From Paramyrothecium sp. XJ0827 (lineage: Eukaryota; Ascomycota; Sordariomycetes; Hypocreales; Stachybotryaceae): a DNA stretch of 64,000 nucleotides. The position numbers and the translations under genes are program-made. The notes beneath the pieces are model-generated. The model was not told the DNA's origin. It ran no database searches and saw only the letters and a list, made by a program, of their open reading frames with translations. Shown here piece by piece: positions 51,576 through 61,353 of the stretch (position 1 is the stretch's first letter; each line of letters opens with the position of its first letter). The DNA is taken from positions 2,604,001 through 2,668,000 of the forward strand of contig JAJFPB010000004.1 in the NCBI GenBank assembly GCA_020881915.1, written 5' to 3'.

Positions 51576-52380
51576 GGTGTCTCGAAATCGGACCGCTGGT
51601 CGTCAAGAAGAGAGAATTGACGGAAAGACGAAGTTGAGGATTAAAAGAGAAAGAAGAGGAGGAGAGGGGGTATCACGAAAGCAGTATATGAGGGTCTTGG
51701 TCTGAAGAGAAGAGGAGGAGGAGGAGGAGAAAGGGAGGGAATGCGAGCAGGAGAGACGGGGAGCTAGATGTAACTTATGTTCCTGAAGAGGAGGGTTGCT
51801 CTGCCATGCCCAGGGCGTGTGGGTGTGCGCACTGAGGCTTGTTGAGGGGGGGCTCAGCTTCGCTGGATGTGGAGAGTCGGGCTTGTGCAGTGGTACTTGC
51901 TGGGCTCCTAGCCTCATGGGCTCTGGTGGGGTGTTATTTTTTTTTCTTCTTCTGTTGTTGTTGTCGCCCTGGCGCTCGTTTGGTAGAACGACGAAGAGAC
52001 ACCACACCGTAAGGTACTGGGCCAGACACGAGGAACAAGTGCGGATAGTGGAGAAACGGGGTGGATTATGCAGCCAGCTGGCCTGGTTTTCTGGTGTCGT
52101 TGTTAGCGGCGGAACACTGTTCGTGCAGCTTGCGTGTTGTATCCATTGGGCGGCTGTAAGTGGTGGTGGTCCCTCGCATCATGACGATACAGGTACCAGA
52201 GAGGGGCGAAGGGGGACCTTGAGCCATGAGCCTTTTGGGGGGGGAGGGGGTCCAGGTCCCTGCCCCTCAAATCATGCTTCCAAGTTTAGTGCGGACTTAG
52301 CGGTGTTGGTACCGGCGGGAGCAGTGACGAGTTGGTACCAGATCAACGACTTTCAGGGGGAGGCGGCGCTTTGTCTGTAA
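51576..52380 (-). promoter_or_regulatory. GFA1 leader and CT-rich promoter tract
   Basis: 51600-51760 is nearly all purine on the plus strand, so CT-rich on the GFA1 sense strand just upstream of its micro-exon. A short T-rich run lies at 51936-51963. Confidence 0.5.
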
Positions 52381-52719
52381 CAGCTACTGGGTTTTCTCGA
52401 CACCAAGCAATTGCAGATCAATACCTTGCTGTTTGACTGCTTTTGCGGGCTCAACTCGCTCCCTCCTCGCCGTCCCATCCCTCCCGCAGCCGAGCCGAGC
52501 GACGAAAGCTCCAGTCCACGTTCGAGCCCCCAAACTCATCATGGTGGAAGTGGAAGTGGATGTCCATCCCCCGGTCATCGCATCCGGGGCCATGCACGGA
52601 GTCGCCAGCCCATGAGCGTTTGAGTTTGTTCGTACAGCGCCCCGCTGTCCGTTGCTGTGGCCGCGGCCACCACCACAGGCAGAGCCAGGGGTGCTCCGAT
52701 CGTCAGTGCCGCGGTAGCG

Positions 52720-52800
52720 GTAAAGGTAAGGTAAGGCAAGGTACCTGGAAGGTAAGGCGAGGCAGGGCAGGGCAGGGCAAGGTACCTTAAGGTAGGCAAG
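52720..52800. repeat. Dense AAGGTA/TACCTT cluster
   Basis: Overlapping AAGGTAAGG, GGTACC and GGCAAGG words, the densest instance of a motif seen in several intergenic regions of this window but not in its exons. Confidence 0.8.
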
Positions 52801-52875
52801 GGAGCGTACCCCGGGGTGGATCCACGCACCTGTCTGTACTCCGTATTTTTCCCAAGCATCGTCGTCATTGTTCCG

Positions 52876-52896
52876 TCCCATCCCATCCCATCCCAT
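52876..52896. repeat. (TCCCA)n pentamer repeat
   Basis: Four tandem TCCCA units. A related (CCATG)n run is at 19171-19187. Confidence 0.9.
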
Positions 52897-54625
52897 CTCT
52901 ACCTTGATTTACCCCATCCATGGCAATCGAACAGGAGACATGAGCTCGGGTAAAGGCAAGGTCAGGCCAGGTAAGGCAGGGCTCTCTGAAAGTCAATTCT
53001 ATGATTGCAAAAGAACATTCCCGAGCCACCAGAAACTCGCACTGGCTTTCAACTGTGGCGTTGTGTCTCAGCCTGTGGCTGGTCCAGTCCACTGTCCTAT
53101 TCTATGCCTTACTATGATCACGGGGAGAGCTCGACTTTGTTTCTTACAGTCCTGGTTTAAAGTACTTTGCTGTCTTTCCTTTCTTTTTCTCCGTTTCTTT
53201 GTTTCCCCTTTACCCTGGGCTCTTCCAACCGCCACCATGTATGTGCTATGGCTTCGGCGAATCCTCCCGAGTACTGTATGCAGGTCTACGTCGGGAGCTT
53301 TGCGTTTGTTTCGTGTCTGTTACTCAACGCATGCTTCACGAGTTGTCCTTCCCACGCCACCTATGGCCACGAGCAACCGTGATTCCACATTGCCCCCGAA
53401 CATGTAGAGCTGCCGAAATACGGTATGCTAGTATGGGGCTTGCTTCGATCAGGTCTCATCCTTCGAAAATGCTTCTAGCCCATGACATCCCTTAGCTCAC
53501 CGTTCAATATTGCTGACAGGGTGAGTGCGATCGCCCGCACAGTCCTACTTTTCTAGGCATGGCTGTCGTCATGCTTCGTATTCACGGAGCGGCAACGCGC
53601 ATGTTGCCCCTGACGGCTGCGACACTCCCGGGCCCAGGAGCACCAGTACGGAGTAGCGGTTCCGACCAGTGCTGGGTTTTTCTTTAGCGCCAGTCCTGTC
53701 CTGTCCTTTTAGGAAAATAAGGCACGGCATCAGGCTGTATTGTTCTGTACCACCGGTGGCCCCACGGCTGGGCACCGCTTATCGGTCGACGCCGCCGCAC
53801 TAGCCGTAAGATCGCATTGCTTCACAGCCTCCCTCTAGTCCCTTATTCACGGCCCACGACTCCAAGAATAGCATCATGGCCCTGGCGTCGCTCACCCACC
53901 GTCGGGATACACGCGAACTCTGTGGCCTGGGCCTCCGTTGATGGATCGCCAACTCGCCCACCACACCACCGTCAACAAGGGCGCCCGACCGGGGCCGAAG
54001 AAGCTGTGCGAGTTCGTATATTCGTCGCGCCTTCGGTTTTCGCGAGATCAACCTTGTTCATGCATTTGACCTCCCGAGACCACTTCCGCCCTCCGCCACG
54101 CCCTCCCTTGTGGCCAGGCCAAAACTTACATGGTCCAGATTGGTTACCAATCGGCAAGTAATAGACTCACATGAAGCTTCGCCCTCTTCGAGCAGGGAAA
54201 TCTACTTTACTAAGCAGTAAAAGCTGTAGAAATTCGATTCTTTTATTGCTATTTTCAAATCACATTTACAAAAGATTGTGAATCCATTGATATGAGTACT
54301 GACATCTACTGTCCAATTTGTAAGCCAAGTAGTTTTAGATAGCGCGGTATATGTCTTTTTCTCAAGGCCTCGGGGGAACTGCTAAGTCGAGGTGCTTAGG
54401 ACTATTTTATATTGTTACAAGTTTCTTGAGTCTTTCAGAGGATAAGCCGGGGCCAACTGCCTAATTTAAACCCCCCTCGCCGTGCCATGTGAGGCAAATC
54501 TACCTTGACCGCAGCCCTCAGTGGTAGGTCTGGCTAACGCAACGACTGTCTTTCTAAGTCATCCATCGTTTCTCCTCGGTTGCTAATTCCCATGGTCCGC
54601 CCTAATTCTTCTGAACGCCACCACT

Positions 54626-55577
54626 CTACACAGTTTGCGTGCCGTAGCCCTTGATGCGATCAGCGAAAGCCCAGCTCTGCGCCTCGAGCTTCTCATCAGT
54701 CTTGACCTCCACACCTTCCTTCGTGACAACGGCCAGGGAGTAGGCGTCCAAGCTCCTGGCGTCGCGGTAGTAGAGGACCTTCATGCACTCGGCGACGATC
54801 TTGATGGCCTCCTCGCGCGAGAGCTTCTCGGCGGACTCCTCGTCCGGGGCGTAGCGGCGGAGGATGGGTTGGGCCAGCATGGAGCCGAAGCCGGTGGCGA
54901 GACTGGGCGAGGTGTAGGTGGTGCCGAGCAGGTCCGCGGCGGCGAGGAAGGGCTTGCCGGCGTCGTCGAAGCCGGCAACGAGCAGGTGGTTCCACAATGG
55001 GTCGAACTTGGATCGGCGGTTATAGAGCACCTTTGACAGGTAGCGGTGGAGGTTGGCGGCGCTGAGGCGGGGCGCGTCCGGAGAGGCGTAGGCCTCGGAG
55101 AGGTCGAGGTCGGTGAGGTGGCGGTTCAGATACTGCATATCGGAGACATCGCCGCTGAAGCCAACAACGGAAGTGTTCTGGAAAGCACGCAGGCGCTTGA
55201 CGTCGGTGAAGCGGGCGAGTGAGCCGTAGGAGGCTGTTACAAGTCAGCCTTCAACGTCACCTCTTGATGAGACTGTCCCGCGGGGGCGCATCTGGCGGGA
55301 GAGCAGCGTGGAAGGGCAACGGAAAGCTACGAACCAAGGTTATCCGCGGCCATGACAACTCCGTCCTTGTACTTGATGGCTATCACGGACGTGCCGGTGA
55401 CAATGGGCTGCTGGGTGTTCTGCTTGGGACCATTGTCATGCATGAAGGAGGCATCGTAGGCGCCGTAGACGTCATCTCTAGGCTGCGGAAGAAGGTCAGC
55501 GTGGTGGTTGCTGAGGAGGCATGAACAAGACGACGGGAGGCACTCACACGACCCCAGGCTTGCGGACGGTGATCCAT
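54626..55577 (-). CDS. PRE4: 20S proteasome subunit beta-7 (PRE4/PSMB4), 3 exons
   Basis: Non-catalytic beta subunit of the 20S core. Exons are 55577-55548, 55482-55335 and 55233-54626, giving 261 residues, the usual PRE4 length. The first exon has ten codons (Met-Asp-His-Arg-Pro-Gln-Ala-Trp-Gly-Arg). The beta fold begins Pro-Ile-Val-Thr-Gly-Thr-Ser-Val-Ile-Ala-Ile-Lys-Tyr-Lys-Asp-Gly-Val-Val-Met-Ala-Ala-Asp, as in PRE4. The residue before the Thr-Gly-Thr is not the processed Gly|Thr active site used by beta-1, -2 and -5. Introns are GT-AG and their junctions restore Gly-Arg-Pro-Arg-Asp-Asp-Val-Tyr and Asn-Leu-Ala-Ser-Tyr-Gly. Divergent from the mitochondrial HMG gene, sharing an 860-bp promoter. 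Confidence 0.92.
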
Positions 55578-56434
55578 GTTTGTCTGTGGAGAGGGTGGAA
55601 TGGATGGAGGGCAGAGCTCGACGCTGGGTATCCGACAGACCGGCGAGTCGCTAGGCGAAGTCGACGGGTCACAGAGGGACTGGTTTGCACGCAGCGAGAG
55701 GGAAGCTCGAGATCCGGGCCGAGGTGAGCTATGCTGAAGCTGAACGGCAGAGCGGCGGGACGGGCGATGGAGTTTCGGTATGTGACGAAGCGGCCGGGTT
55801 GGTGAAGCTGGAGGTGATGGAGCTGTAGTCAGTCAGTCAGCCAACCAGCCCAGTCCACTGTCGCGTCCCTCTGGCAGCCTGCAAGTGGAAGCTAACCTAC
55901 ATTACAGCTAATGGTACCATGCCTTATGTAATCTGACATCACACCCCTTCATTGGCTCGTTGCCCAAGCTTCGAGCTTGGCCTCGTAGGCGGTACACTTC
56001 CTGTGCGCTACTCGAAGCAGATGCATGAAGTAGCATGTACATTGGAGCTTCTAGTTCCCCCGGCCCCTGCAATTGATGCTTCGAACTCGACGCAGATGGT
56101 CAGGTACACTGCCGGCAGAAAACAGGGCAAGGGGGACTTGGGGTAGAACATTGGGGGACATGCGACCGCTGCTTTAAACCCATCCGCAAACGCATTAATC
56201 GCTTTCCCTCTCCAAGGGATCCCTCGCTTCATTTCCGCGGCTTCGCCAACATCTCTCCTCTCCCTTCGTTTACGTGACGCATTTTGGCCGGCTGTAGACA
56301 TCCTGAACTCGACTGGCGTGTCTCTCCTTCGAATCAGGAATTACTAGCGCTGCCGTTACCTCAAGCGAAGCTGTGAACCCGCAGCTCGCCTAGCTCCCCT
56401 TCCAAAGCTGAAGCTTCTCCCGCCCATTCTCACC
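55578..56434. promoter_or_regulatory. Shared divergent promoter of PRE4 and the HMG-box gene
   Basis: 857 bp between divergent start codons. No perfect PACE element (GGTGGCAAA) found. CT-rich sequence lies just upstream of the HMG gene (about 56240-56290 and 56400-56430). Confidence 0.5.
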
Positions 56435-57479
56435 ATGTTTACTTCCTCCACAAGGGCCGTCGCCTCCCGCGCGCTCGCAGGCCTGCCGAGGGCTGCGTCG
56501 CGCCCACTCGCCCTGCGACCTGCGCCGGCTGCGCAGCGGAGCTTCATTCTCTCCTCATGGACCAGCAAGCAGTCGACGGTCAGCTCCAGCGCGGACACCA
56601 CTGCTGCCAAGGCCAAGAAACCCACGGCGAAGAAGACCTCCACCAAGTCGGACGATGGGGTCAAGAAGACAAAGCCGAAGAAGGAAGCTGCCAAGAAGAA
56701 GAAGCCGGCCGCGAAGCCTCTGACCCCGGAGCAGAAGCAGAAGCTGAAGATTCGCCAGCTGAAGGAATGGGCTCTGCTCGACGAGCCGGCTCAGCTGCCG
56801 CAGCACATCTGGACCGTTTACGTGGCGGCCAACTTCCCCAAGGAGCCGTCGGCGCCCGCCACGCAGGTCATGAAGGACCTGGCAGCCGACTTCCAGCGTC
56901 TTTCGGAATCAGAAAAGGAGGTATGTCGTCTTGAGCTGCAATTAAGCTTCCCACGCCAGAGACCAGGACTCGCGTGGACCTGACCGCCCTTCGAGCCATC
57001 ACTGATCACGCGTCTTGTCACAGGAACTCCGCTCCACGGCTGCTGCCAACGCCAAGGCCAACCTCCAGACCCGAAAGGAATGGATTGAGTCGTTCCCTCC
57101 CGAGGTCATCTTCCTCGCGCAGTCCGCCCGCAGACGCCTCTCCAAGGAGCCGAGCAAGGGCACGCGCACCCGCCGCTACCACCAGCTGCACGACCAGCGT
57201 GTGCCCAAGGCCGCCGTCGGCCCCTATGCCCTGTTCATCCAGTCGCGCTTCAACAAGACCGACGGCCAGAGCGTCACCAACGCCATCCAGGACCTGGCGC
57301 GGACGTGGAACGGCCTCAGCGAGGAGGAGAAGCAGCCATTCGTCAGCCTGTCTCAGGGCGAGAGCAAGCGCGTCACCGAGCTGCGGACCGAGCTAAAGGA
57401 GAAGGCCAAGGCGTACTGGGCCGAGCACTCCACCGTGACCCCGAACAGGGTCAAGTCGGAGATTGCCGCCCTTCTGTAA
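56435..57479 (+). CDS. Mitochondrial HMG-box protein (ABF2/mtHMG-like), 2 exons
   Basis: Exon 1 is 56435-56920 and exon 2 is 57024-57479; 103-bp intron GTATGT...CACAG; 313 residues. The first ~45 residues are Arg/Ala/Ser-rich with no acidic residue, a probable mitochondrial presequence. A Lys/Ala/Pro-rich linker (about 55-95) resembles histone H1 tails. Two HMG-like boxes follow. The first (about 130-190) is split by the intron, with Leu-Ser-Glu-Ser-Glu-Lys-Glu. The second (about 225-285) has Pro-Tyr-Ala-Leu-Phe-Ile-Gln-Ser and Trp-Asn-Gly-Leu-Ser-Glu-Glu-Glu-Lys. Such proteins coat and compact mitochondrial DNA; nuclear function cannot be excluded from sequence alone. Confidence 0.8.
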
Positions 57480-58088
57480 GAACAGGCCAGGGAAAGGATG
57501 GGAAGAGGGCAGTCGGCAAGGCGTCCCGTTCTCACGGATATGCACTGGGCTGCGGGCTGGTTTCCCATGTCAGCGACACGTCTGCGCCGAATGGTAATCC
57601 TGGGCGGCTCGCCTAATGGATCATGCACGAATCGGGGGCAAGAGGAGGAGATTGTGGCGTCGTTCCTGTGTTGTACGTTGGTTCTTGAGCTGTGCGAGTC
57701 CATTGTCAGTATCGCCATGTATTTATGTATTCTAGCAGGAGGCCGATTGGCCGGCTCCATGTGTGAGTGGTGCTTCTGGTTCTAAATGATTCTCTTTGTC
57801 TGGGAGGGACTAATGCGATTCGAATTATAACAATAATCATACGTTACAGTGACGAGGACTCGCCCATCTCCATGCCATAAGCTTTCATTGCTCCCAGGAG
57901 CTCCCAAGTGTTAACGCCCGCCGGATGCATGTTCATGATCATCACTGGTTTGTCCCCAATTCATTCCGTTCATGTGCCATTCCGCGAAAATGCCAAGGTA
58001 AAGATGCCCAGACCCAATGCCGTAACTATAGAACGAAAGGAGAAAACCAAACAGAAACATTAAAAGAAGAAGGATTTCACGTAAAAGT
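57480..58088. other. Convergent intergenic: 3' UTRs
   Basis: 609 bp between the stops of the HMG gene and the minus-strand hypothetical gene. Nothing recognised. Confidence 0.5.
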
Positions 58089-59477
58089 TCATGCTTGCCG
58101 ATCGTGGGGTGGCACCTTCAGCGCAACCTCCCCATCTGCACCAATCCATGTCGCACCGGTCGCTTTGAGCTGCCTGCCGCTTGCCAGATACAGCAGCAAG
58201 TAAGTATGCTTGGCGATGTGGCCCCAGCAGTATAGGCGGATCCGGGCGTGGGAGGGATCGCGACGACACCAGACCCCCCAGCCGGCCAGGCCACTGCCGA
58301 CGTAGTTGGTAAGAAAGATCCATGTTTCAAGCCGAGTTTGGGGGTTCCAGCCAGTGCAATCGAGGAGCCAATGGCCCCGCTCGAACGGTTCTAGCTCTCG
58401 CTGGGCGACGGGGCGATACCGCGATGAGAGGTCGGTGGCAAGTTTGGAGAGTTTCTTGGAGACGAGGTCGGCGGGTCCGATGTCCGAAACACCAACCGGG
58501 GGAGAAGGTGGACGGATCTCATGGCTTTGAGCGAGGCGGCTGTTGGCGAGTCGTTGTCTAGGTTGGCAGCTATCACTAGAGCTACGAATCAGGCTCAGAG
58601 GCTCATTGACTAATTCTTGCGTGGTTTTGAGTCGCTTGGACGGTGGAGGTTCTGATTCCGCCCGAGATGAGGATGCCTGGGAGGGATAGCTAGTCAGGCT
58701 ACTTTGTACATGTGTCGTCTCGTTGATTACCGTGTCGTCGTGGTCGTGGTCTGTGCTCTGCTCCGATCTGCCAACCGGATTGCTGCAAAATGGGGTGAGT
58801 GGGATAACAGTGGCAGGGGCTTCATGCGAAGAAGCGAGCCCCTGGGACTGATTGCGTAGATTCACTGGCGGTAGTGGTAGTGAGGAAGTGGCCAGTAAGC
58901 CGAGAGAGCTGTCGATCTCATTCGGCGCTTGGGTATCTCGTGAAGTAGACCGTCTTTTAGGAGAGTGCGGCGGGATCCTGGGCCTGCTAAGGTATCGCTG
59001 GAGGACTCTCGTTGGTGACACAAGGATGAGATCTGCATCTGGCATGGGATAGGAGTCGCTGATCTCGCTGGAGGGCGGTTCCCAAGAGCTTTGAGCGGGA
59101 TCATGGCTGTTGAGAGACAAAGGCCGTTTGGGTTCCTGTGCCACACATGAGCGAGTAGTGGGTAGAGCTGGTGACGATCGGTTGTCTAGAGCGCTTTGGA
59201 AGCTGAGATCCTGGGACTGCAGATCCGAAAGTGGGAAGGGGACAGAGGGAGAATCGTCCCGGCTGAGGTGAGTGTTGCACCGCGTCTGACGTGGCTGCTT
59301 GGTCCATGAGATATTGCTGGACTTGTGCGACTGCTGCAACGATGGCAATTGGATCCGTTGGTTAGGCTGGAAGTCAAGGTATGCCTGGGCAAGCTGCCTG
59401 TAGGTGGCATCGTCGCAAGATCGACTGGGAGCCGTGACATGAACGAGAATCTCGACAGACTGCGATGGGCTAGTCAT
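58089..59477 (-). CDS. Protein of unknown function with a Trp-rich C-terminal domain
   Basis: One exon, 462 residues. I do not recognise the family. The N-terminal ~35 residues (Val-Glu-Ile-Leu-Val-His-Val-Thr-Ala-Pro-Ser) look like a short beta structure, conserved-looking rather than random. Residues about 40-350 are Ser/Pro/Gln-rich and probably disordered. From about 365 to 460 there is a compact block with Arg-Gly-His-Trp-Leu-Leu-Asp-Cys-Thr-Gly-Trp, Gly-Leu-Ala-Gly-Trp-Gly-Val-Trp-Cys-Arg-Arg-Asp, Ile-Arg-Leu-Tyr-Cys-Trp-Gly and Tyr-Leu-Leu-Leu-Tyr-Leu-Ala-Ser, ending in Gly-Ala-x-Trp-Ile. The many Trp, Cys and Gly suggest a real folded domain. No transmembrane segment or signal peptide. 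ATG 59477 is the first in frame after stops. Confidence 0.75.
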   Translation of the reverse strand: MTSPSQSVEILVHVTAPSRSCDDATYRQLAQAYLDFQPNQRIQLPSLQQSHKSSNISWTKQPRQTRCNTHLSRDDSPSVPFPLSDLQSQDLSFQSALDNRSSPALPTTRSCVAQEPKRPLSLNSHDPAQSSWEPPSSEISDSYPMPDADLILVSPTRVLQRYLSRPRIPPHSPKRRSTSRDTQAPNEIDSSLGLLATSSLPLPPVNLRNQSQGLASSHEAPATVIPLTPFCSNPVGRSEQSTDHDHDDTVINETTHVQSSLTSYPSQASSSRAESEPPPSKRLKTTQELVNEPLSLIRSSSDSCQPRQRLANSRLAQSHEIRPPSPPVGVSDIGPADLVSKKLSKLATDLSSRYRPVAQRELEPFERGHWLLDCTGWNPQTRLETWIFLTNYVGSGLAGWGVWCRRDPSHARIRLYCWGHIAKHTYLLLYLASGRQLKATGATWIGADGEVALKVPPHDRQA

Positions 59478-61124
59478 TCTTGCTCAATGAATGCCACGGG
59501 GGCGACGGGTCCTGACGACGGTCTCATGCTTCGAGCGCGAAATGGTCCAGGCGGGAAATAGGGCACGGTCATTCAGTGATTCAGACCATGAACGTGAAAG
59601 AGGCCAGAGGTGTCCAGCATATGAGACGGAGTATCCCAGAGACGTAGAATCTCAAATTGAAAATTCGGGGCCTGGGGTAGTACGCGGTCGTGATTCTGAG
59701 ATTTGCTGAAAACACCCACGTATTTTGTGGGCGAGGAACGCGAAGTCGCGTTGAGAACATTCACGGATGAGGTCCCCGTGAAATTGGGTTGAGGTCGGAT
59801 TATATGCATGCGCCTGTGCTGCAACGGTTCCACAATGGCTGGCTGGTGAAGGTGGGTTGAGCAGCGCATGACAGGGCAAGCTGCCTGGAAGGAACGAACC
59901 TGCCTTGAGGTACTTGCCACATTGGGCGACTTGCAGTATCATTGAACCGATTACCTTATCTGGCATTGGCCCGAGCATTTGGCATGGGAGCTTTGCGAAC
60001 GACCCTCGAGCACGTGGATGGCGGGTCATTATATTATTTTGGTATTATGTGACTCTTGTCTTACAAGGCATATAATCTGAAATCCAGAAAATTCAGAAAT
60101 GTATAATTCGTCTGATCGTGACCCGAAGTAGTTTCTCATTCTCCATCATGAGGCGATGTCCGGAAATGTAACTCATGTCACCAGTAACTGGTATATTTCC
60201 GGAGGCTTTCAAAGCCAGCCACTGCCTCATATCGGTGATTAGTGTACGCTGCAGAGACCTTGGCAGTTTGCCGTCCATTTTACAACTGGACCTAGCATAG
60301 GATGAGAAGAATAGCCAAGCAGTAAAGCCCTATGCTGCCACAGGCGACCATCCACAAAACAACATCGCCGGCTTTACACTCAAGCGATTCCAGCAGCTCT
60401 GGAGCATCCATCTAACCATCCACAGCACCATGTCCGTAGACAAGACCACAAGTCCTCGGGATTCAGAAGCATCTAAGTCTAGGCGATCTACTTCATCTAC
60501 ATACGGTACAGATGAAGTATATCTATTGGGGTATTTATGCTGATATCCCTTTCACCGACGAGATGGCTACTGGTCTTTATATTGGTTCTTCTGCTGAGAA
60601 CGCGTTAGATAATAAGTCAACATTTCATATTAGTGACGTACGAATAAAAGGATCCTTATATTTTCTTTTATTTTTCTTATATTTTTCTTAATTCTTTCCT
60701 TATTTTTACTAGGTCTTTCTTGTAGGGGTCGTCGGGGAGGCCCTGTGGAAGTAAGGTAGAACAAGCTCGGCATTGAGATTTGGAGGGGTCTCTGGTGATA
60801 GCATCGGCAGGCGTGTCGCCGCGGGAACAATGCAGAAAATCTCAATGCCTATAGCGACGTGTCTTTGAAAATCAATATCAGCCCAAGGCCAGGCCCAAAA
60901 GAACTCCCTTCTTCAAGTGCACACCCAACAAGAGCCGCCTTCCATGGAGCAACGAGGACGTCTGCGAGACCCTGCAACACAGGGGTCCTCTCGTCCTGGC
61001 TCCAGGCCAATGGCAGTCCAACCCCACACACTCAAATCGAGCCAGGGGTGGGGAAAATTAACGTCCGGCTGGGGTTGCCGTGTGGTCGACACCTCCAGAC
61101 CCAGAACGACCACCTTCACAATTG
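59478..61124. other. Intergenic with an AT-rich island (about 60.0-60.75 kb)
   Basis: 1.65 kb between divergent genes. From about 60030 to 60720 it is clearly AT-richer than its flanks. It contains several short ATG-started frames: 60278-60093 (minus, 61 codons), 60411-60292 (minus, 39 codons), 60430-60543 (plus, 37 codons). None matches a family I know. A decayed gene or element is one explanation. Confidence 0.5.
60292..60411 (-). CDS. Possible 39-residue membrane micropeptide or gene relic
   Basis: ATG at 60411, stop TAG at 60294-60292. The first ~15 residues are acidic and polar; the last ~20 are hydrophobic (Trp-Met-Val-Ala-Cys-Gly ... Ala-Ile-Leu-Leu-Ile-Leu-Cys), enough for one membrane helix. 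It lies in an AT-rich island. No family is recognised and chance is a fair explanation. Confidence 0.2.
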   Translation of the reverse strand: MDAPELLESLECKAGDVVLWMVACGSIGLYCLAILLILC

Positions 61125-61353
61125 ACCCTCATCCTCCTCCTCCTCCGCCAAAAAGTTCAGTGTCGCGGTCATCCTTGATTCTTCCTCTCTGTTGCTGTGT
61201 CGATCCACCTCAAGACACGCCAATCGCCCGCTGCCCGCCGCCCCTTTCTCTTCTTTCTCCTCGTCCTCCTCGTCCCCTCCTCGCGCATCCAACACCGCTT
61301 CCACTCAAACCGCCTCGTCAAAAAAGGAAAAGAAAAATATAATATAATACATC
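61125..61353 (+). promoter_or_regulatory. ERG26 CT-rich core-promoter tract and A-rich leader
   Basis: CTCCTCCTCC- and CTTTCTCCTCGTCC-type sequence covers about 61128-61290 on the ERG26 sense strand. Just before ATG 61354 comes an A-rich stretch with TATAATATAAT. This pyrimidine tract plus A-rich leader is typical of strongly expressed genes in filamentous fungi. Confidence 0.6.

Larger units (their letters stand above)
52381..54625. other. 2.2-kb intergenic with short tandem repeats and a possible gene relic
   Basis: No supported gene. An AAGGTA/GGCAAGG repeat cluster is at 52720-52800. (TCCCA)4 lies at 52876-52896. A 54230-54480 AT-rich patch includes ATG 54292, which opens a 16-codon frame with Met-Ser-Thr-Asp-x-Tyr-Cys-Pro-Ile-Cys before a stop. 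That is reminiscent of the Cys-Pro-Ile-Cys start of some fungal F-box-type proteins, but too short to call. Confidence 0.5.

Noticed and set aside
52384..52896. 170-codon minus-strand ORF beginning Met-Gly-Trp-Asp-Gly-Met
   Set aside because: Its start is a translated (TCCCA)n repeat; the rest shows no family features.
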